A stretch of 8,107 bases of DNA, taken from NCBI GenBank assembly GCA_902489295.1, contig CABTZM010000093.1:1-8107 (forward strand), given 5' to 3'. The notes under the pieces were generated by a model. It had not been told where the DNA came from. It did no database searches and saw nothing but the letters and a program-made list of their open reading frames with translations. This document shows positions 5,219-8,107 of the stretch, in pieces. The position numbers were made by a program, and so were the translations under genes. Within the stretch, counting starts at the first letter, position 1. Each line of letters begins with the position of its first letter. The DNA comes from an uncultured Collinsella sp. (GTDB lineage: Bacteria; Actinomycetota; Coriobacteriia; Coriobacteriales; Coriobacteriaceae).

Positions 5219-5234
5219 ATGGCGCACCACCTAA

Positions 5235-5272
5235 ATAGAAACGGGCCCTGTCCCATATAGAGACAGAGCCCG
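5235..5272 (-). terminator. First terminator behind tRNA-Thr(TGT)
   Basis: On the minus strand, the arm at 5262-5272 pairs with 5242-5252 (11 positions, one mismatched or wobble pair), followed by TTTCTAT (5235-5241). It begins 10 bp after the tRNA 3' end. Together with the next terminator it stops transcription before the convergent PTS operon. Confidence 0.75.
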
Positions 5273-5281
5273 AAACTCTCA

Positions 5282-5356
5282 TGGAGCCAGTGACAGGAAT
5301 CGAACCTGCAACCCACTGATTACAAATCAGTTGCGCTACCGTTGCGCCACACTGGC
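5282..5356 (-). tRNA. tRNA-Thr (TGT)
   Basis: A full cloverleaf of 75 nt with encoded CCA. The acceptor GCCAGTG pairs with CACTGGC, the D stem is GCGC/GCGC, the anticodon stem ACTGA/TCAGT encloses loop TTTGTAA (anticodon TGT), and the T stem is GCAGG/CCTGT with loop TTCGATT. It is a single-gene unit with its own promoter and terminators, reading ACA/ACG codons. Confidence 0.97.
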
Positions 5357-5386
5357 ACACTTGGCGCTTTCGCGCGAAGCCTGTTA

Positions 5387-5415
5387 AGGATAAAGGAATT
5401 GAGGATGGGGCGCAA
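5387..5415 (-). promoter_or_regulatory. Candidate promoter of tRNA-Thr(TGT)
   Basis: On the minus strand TTGCGC (5410-5415) and TATCCT (5387-5392) are spaced 17 bp apart, about 30 bp upstream of the tRNA 5' end. The match to sigma-70 consensus is only moderate, but spacing and place fit. Confidence 0.5.
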
Positions 5416-5441
5416 CAGGCCCTTCGACCGACCACATCTCA

Positions 5442-5506
5442 AAACTATTCGTCAGAACGAATAGTTTCGTCTGTTCGCCAAAACAAAAAACCTATTCGTT
5501 TTGGCG
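5442..5506 (-). other. Overlapping hairpins between yacP and tRNA-Thr
   Basis: Two hairpins lie in line. 5442-5452 pairs with 5457-5467 (11 bp, 4-nt loop) and CGCCAAAAC (5476-5484) pairs with GTTTTGGCG (5498-5506). The word CTATTCG occurs at 5445-5451 and 5492-5498, and its complement CGAATAG at 5458-5464, so the middle copy can pair with either neighbour. The first hairpin read on the minus strand ends in TTTT and may terminate the yacP operon, though it is not a textbook terminator. Confidence 0.5.
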
Positions 5507-5546
5507 ATGGCAAGTCCACAATCCAATAACTACAAGCCAATGAATT

Positions 5547-5566
5547 GACCAGCCGAGTAGCTGGTC
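5547..5566 (-). other. Hairpin just after the yacP stop
   Basis: GACCAGC (5547-5553) and GCTGGTC (5560-5566) form a 7-bp stem with a 6-nt loop, 16 bp downstream of the yacP stop. AATTCATTGG follows on the minus strand, so it is a weak terminator at best and possibly a 3'-end stabiliser. Confidence 0.4.
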
Positions 5567-5581
5567 TCTACAGATACTCCC

Positions 5582-6259
5582 CTACCGGCCGCGCAGGGCC
5601 TTGAGCTTTGCCAGGGCATCGGGGCTCAGGCGACTGCCCAGAGTCATCTTGATTTGCGGGGCTTCCTCGGCCTCGTGCACGTCGTTGTCGATCTGTTTGA
5701 TCTCGTCCACCAGCATGCGGCTCGAGATGCGCGTAACACCCTTGCCCATGACGACGGCCTGGATCGTGCCGTCGCTCGACACCACGGAGCACGCGCGGCC
5801 TTCCTCGCGCGCCTCGATGCAGAGCTTCTGTACCACGGTATCGGCAGAGACGCCCGTCGGCGAGAACTCGATACACACGCCGCGGGCCGGCAGGTTGGGG
5901 CGCTCGCTGGAGATATTGCCCGCGCCGTCAAACACAATCACAGCCTCGTAGCGGCCCTGGGCAAACGCCGCCACGTCGTTGATGAGTGCAGTGCGCGCCA
6001 TATCGTGGACGTCGCTGGAATACGGATCGTCGGAATGGTCGTAGACGAGCTTTTCGTAGCGCGGCGTGCAGTGAATCACGTTGTAACCGTCGACCACCAG
6101 CAGCTCGGGCTTATTGGAGTGCACCGTCGAGACCGGATCGGCGATGGCCTGCGCAAACGCATTGCCGCCCACGCCATAGGTCGCGGCCGAAACAATCGGC
6201 TTGGCCGAGCCCTCGCCAAAGCGCTTGGCCTTGGACTTGGCGCGGTTCTTCTTGGACAT
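5582..6259 (-). CDS. yacP: YacP-like NYN-domain ribonuclease (Rae1 family)
   Basis: 225 residues. The NYN (PIN-like) fold starts at about 52 with LLVVDGYNVIH (D57, N60), then VIVFDGAGN (D111), SADTVVQKL (D140) and SVVSSDGTIQ (D163). These acidic residues form the metal site of this nuclease family. B. subtilis Rae1 (YacP) enters the ribosomal A site and cuts mRNA; the same role here is an inference. About 50 N-terminal residues are lysine-rich and probably flexible, longer than in Bacillus. ATG 6259 follows the rlmB stop by 3 bp and its Shine-Dalgarno GGGGGAGGAG overlaps the end of rlmB, so the genes are coupled. The order cysS-rlmB-yacP also matches Bacillus. Confidence 0.88.
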   Translation of the reverse strand: MSKKNRAKSKAKRFGEGSAKPIVSAATYGVGGNAFAQAIADPVSTVHSNKPELLVVDGYNVIHCTPRYEKLVYDHSDDPYSSDVHDMARTALINDVAAFAQGRYEAVIVFDGAGNISSERPNLPARGVCIEFSPTGVSADTVVQKLCIEAREEGRACSVVSSDGTIQAVVMGKGVTRISSRMLVDEIKQIDNDVHEAEEAPQIKMTLGSRLSPDALAKLKALRGR

Positions 6260-6262
6260 GCG

Positions 6263-7183
6263 CTACTCCTCCCCCATGAGCTCGCCGGCATTGCGGCGCA
6301 GCCACTCAAAGCACAGCGCGGTGGTCGCCTGGGCAACGTTGAGACTCTCGGTCATGCCGCACTGGGGAAGCTTGGTCAAGAAGTCGCATTTCTCGAGCAC
6401 CAGTCGCGAGATGCCGTCGCCCTCGGAGCCCATGACGAGCGCCACGCGGCCCTCGAAGGGAGCATCCCAGCAGCTGCCCTCGGCGTGCTCGGAAGCGCCA
6501 CCCACCCAAAAGCCGGCGGCCTTGAGGTCATCGAGCGCACGGGCAATGTTGGGAACCTGCGCGATGGGCAGGTGCATGACGGCGCCGGCAGAAGTCTTAT
6601 AGCTGCCGACGGTCACACCGGCGGCGCGCTTGTTGGCAATGATGACGCCCGCCGCGCCCACGACCTCGGCGGAGCGCACGATGGCGCCAAAGTTGCCGTC
6701 GTCGGTCACATGGTCGAGCACGACGACAAGCGCCGGACCGTCGCCCGCACGGTCGAGGATATCGGCAACATCGGCATAGGGGAAGTTGCCAACCTCGAGC
6801 GCAATGCCCTGGTGAGCGCCATGGCTCGACAGCGCATCGAGCTGCGCGCGCGGCACATACTTAATGCGGACGCCCGCGGCGTTGAGGTCGTCGACCAGGC
6901 GCGACAAGGCGGCATCGCGCTCCCCGCCCTCGGCGATGAGCGCGCACTTGACAGGAAAACCGGTGCGCAGGGCCTCGGCGGCAGCACGACGACCTTCGAT
7001 AAACTCGCCCTTGGGGACCTGAACATTGTCGCGGTTGCGATCGCGCTGCGGACGCGCAGCCTGGGCTTGGGAGCGCTCGCGCTGGCCCTTGGGAGCGGCA
7101 GCGCGGTCGTTGCGGCGAATCGGACGCGAGCCAGAAGCAGTCTGCTTGCCTCCACGCGGTGCACGCTTGCGATTGTCGGCCAT
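6263..7183 (-). CDS. rlmB: 23S rRNA 2'-O-methyltransferase of the RlmB/TrmH (SpoU) family
   Basis: An S-adenosylmethionine-dependent SPOUT enzyme that methylates a ribose in 23S rRNA (G2251 in E. coli RlmB). 306 residues. The first 55 or so are a basic, low-complexity arm. A substrate-binding domain follows from FIEGRRAAAEAL (about 61-72) to HQGIALEV (about 124-131). The knotted catalytic domain has motif 1 LDHVTDDGNFGAIVRSA (N164, R170), motif 2 LVMGSEGDGISR (249-260) and motif 3 LPQCGMTESLNVAQA (272-286). Motif 1 normally reads DPxN; here it is DDGN, but the catalytic asparagine and arginine remain. ATG 7183 has TAAGGAGG 7 nt upstream. It is the middle gene of cysS-rlmB-yacP. Confidence 0.93.
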   Translation of the reverse strand: MADNRKRAPRGGKQTASGSRPIRRNDRAAAPKGQRERSQAQAARPQRDRNRDNVQVPKGEFIEGRRAAAEALRTGFPVKCALIAEGGERDAALSRLVDDLNAAGVRIKYVPRAQLDALSSHGAHQGIALEVGNFPYADVADILDRAGDGPALVVVLDHVTDDGNFGAIVRSAEVVGAAGVIIANKRAAGVTVGSYKTSAGAVMHLPIAQVPNIARALDDLKAAGFWVGGASEHAEGSCWDAPFEGRVALVMGSEGDGISRLVLEKCDFLTKLPQCGMTESLNVAQATTALCFEWLRRNAGELMGEE

Positions 7184-7190
7184 AAAGCGG

Positions 7191-7198
7191 CCTCCTTA
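7191..7198 (-). promoter_or_regulatory. Ribosome binding site of rlmB
   Basis: TAAGGAGG on the minus strand, 7 nt before ATG 7183: a near-perfect Shine-Dalgarno that fixes the rlmB start and argues against a TTG start at 7251 in another frame. Confidence 0.85.
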
Positions 7199-7327
7199 AA
7201 TAGATAACGAACAAGAATCGACCGTCCGAGCCACGGCACCTTGCCTTTCAATCGTCAGGCATGACCACCAGGTCTATGCCCTCCTCTTTCAAGGCAATCT
7301 GCCGCACCTCGAACGGTCGACAAATAA

Positions 7328-8107
7328 CTAGAGAGTCTTAATACGAGTGCCGGCGGCAGTATCCTCAATCGTCAGGCCAAGGTCCTTGAGCTGGTCGCGG
7401 ATGGCGTCGGCCAGATCCCAGTTCTTGGCGGCGCGGGCCTCGGCGCGGGCCTCGAGAATCTTGGCAGCGGCCTCGTCCACGTCGTCACCCGTATAGGCGA
7501 CCAAACCGGCGGCAACGCCCAGCAGACCCAGCGGCAGCTCGACCTTGGGCTCGGGGAGCTCAACGCCAAGCGTATCGAGCAGCTCGGCCAGCGTGTCGGC
7601 GGCGGCAAGCGCGGCGGCCTTGTCGGCAGCGTCGCCCGCCTGCTCCAGGTACTGGTTGCACTCGGTCACAAAGCCAAAGACGGCACCCATAGCACCAGCG
7701 GTGTTAAAGTCGTCGTCCATGCACTCCTTAAAGGTGGCACGGGTCTCGGCGGCCTTGGCGGCAAACGCCTCAGATGCTGCCTCATCGGCATCGGCCGTCG
7801 CATGGTTCGCGGCCCAGCGCAGGTTCTCGACCGTACCGGCGATACGCGTGAGCGAGTTCTCGGCACCCTCCAGGCGCTCCCAGGAGAAGTCGAGCGGCGA
7901 GCGATAGCTCGTCTGCAGCATCAGCAGACGCAGGGCGGCAGCGGAGTGCTGCTCGAGCACCTCGGCCAGCGTAAAGAAGTTGCCGAGCGACTTGGACATC
8001 TTCTCGCCGTCTACCAGCAGCATGCCCGTGTGCATCCAGGTGTTGGAGAAGCCCTGGTGCCAGGCGCAGGTGGCCTGGGCGCACTCGTTCTCGTGATGCG
8101 GGAAGGC
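7328..8107 (-). CDS. cysS: Cysteinyl-tRNA synthetase, C-terminal 259 residues (5' end outside window)
   Basis: A class I aminoacyl-tRNA synthetase that charges tRNA-Cys. The window enters at AFPHHENE, the segment with the histidine and glutamate zinc ligands. MHTGMLLVDGEKMSKSLGN follows, containing the KMSKS ATP-binding loop (fragment residues 36-40). The DALR anticodon-binding helices and the C-terminal segment LADAIRDQLKDLGLTIEDT end at GTRIKTL, the usual end of the family. About 55% of the normal length is present; the start is simply outside. An internal ATG at 8035 is not the start, because the frame and family similarity continue to the edge. It is followed by rlmB after 144 bp. Confidence 0.97.
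   Translation of the reverse strand, partial: AFPHHENECAQATCAWHQGFSNTWMHTGMLLVDGEKMSKSLGNFFTLAEVLEQHSAAALRLLMLQTSYRSPLDFSWERLEGAENSLTRIAGTVENLRWAANHATADADEAASEAFAAKAAETRATFKECMDDDFNTAGAMGAVFGFVTECNQYLEQAGDAADKAAALAAADTLAELLDTLGVELPEPKVELPLGLLGVAAGLVAYTGDDVDEAAAKILEARAEARAAKNWDLADAIRDQLKDLGLTIEDTAAGTRIKTL

Noticed and set aside
5654..7207. A 517-codon open frame on the plus strand, antisense to yacP and rlmB.
   Set aside because: It crosses two well-supported genes and their junction. Long antisense frames are common in GC-rich coding DNA, and the translation is rich in Arg, Ala and His with no recognisable domain.

Overview
The window looks like chromosome from a gut-type Coriobacteriia (Actinomycetota), most likely Collinsella or a close relative. 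This rests on the GC-rich housekeeping genes, the protein types, the gene order cysS-rlmB-yacP, and a PTS sugar operon typical of these fermenters. The genus is an inference; no marker gene proves it.

A minus-strand housekeeping backbone occupies both ends. On the right, read leftwards, are the C-terminal half of cysS (cut by the window edge), rlmB (23S rRNA 2'-O-methyltransferase), yacP (NYN-domain RNase, Rae1-like) and tRNA-Thr(TGT) with two terminators behind it. On the left, also read leftwards, a near-consensus sigma-70 promoter drives tRNA-Tyr(GTA), tRNA-Thr(GGT), tRNA-Met(CAT) and then tuf, whose first 62 codons are in the window. tRNA genes leading into tuf resemble the E. coli tRNA-tufB operon.

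Between these blocks sits a carbohydrate cassette of about 4 kb with visibly lower GC. It has a divergent RpiR-type regulator on the minus strand. On the plus strand is an operon for a GH1 6-phospho-beta-glycosidase followed by a beta-glucoside/sucrose-family PTS permease, closed by a strong terminator. The permease should import and phosphorylate a beta-linked disaccharide or glycoside, the hydrolase should split the phosphorylated product inside the cell, and the RpiR protein probably senses a phosphosugar and controls the operon. No EIIA domain is present, so it must be supplied from elsewhere.

The most unusual points are these. (1) The permease is one EIIBC reading frame broken by a single in-frame TAA, with family-like coding on both sides and no good ribosome binding site for a restart. 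(2) The cassette is bracketed by 20-bp direct repeats matching at 19 positions, part of a family of four ATCCACGCTC motifs confined to the noncoding flanks. (3) Two 47-bp palindromes lie exactly 80 bp apart behind the cassette, with conserved 11-bp arms and one compensatory base-pair change. (4) Competing hairpins lie between yacP and tRNA-Thr, and a long hairpin joins tRNA-Met to tuf. The repeats and palindromes are the best candidates for something undescribed. No complete new protein system is visible.
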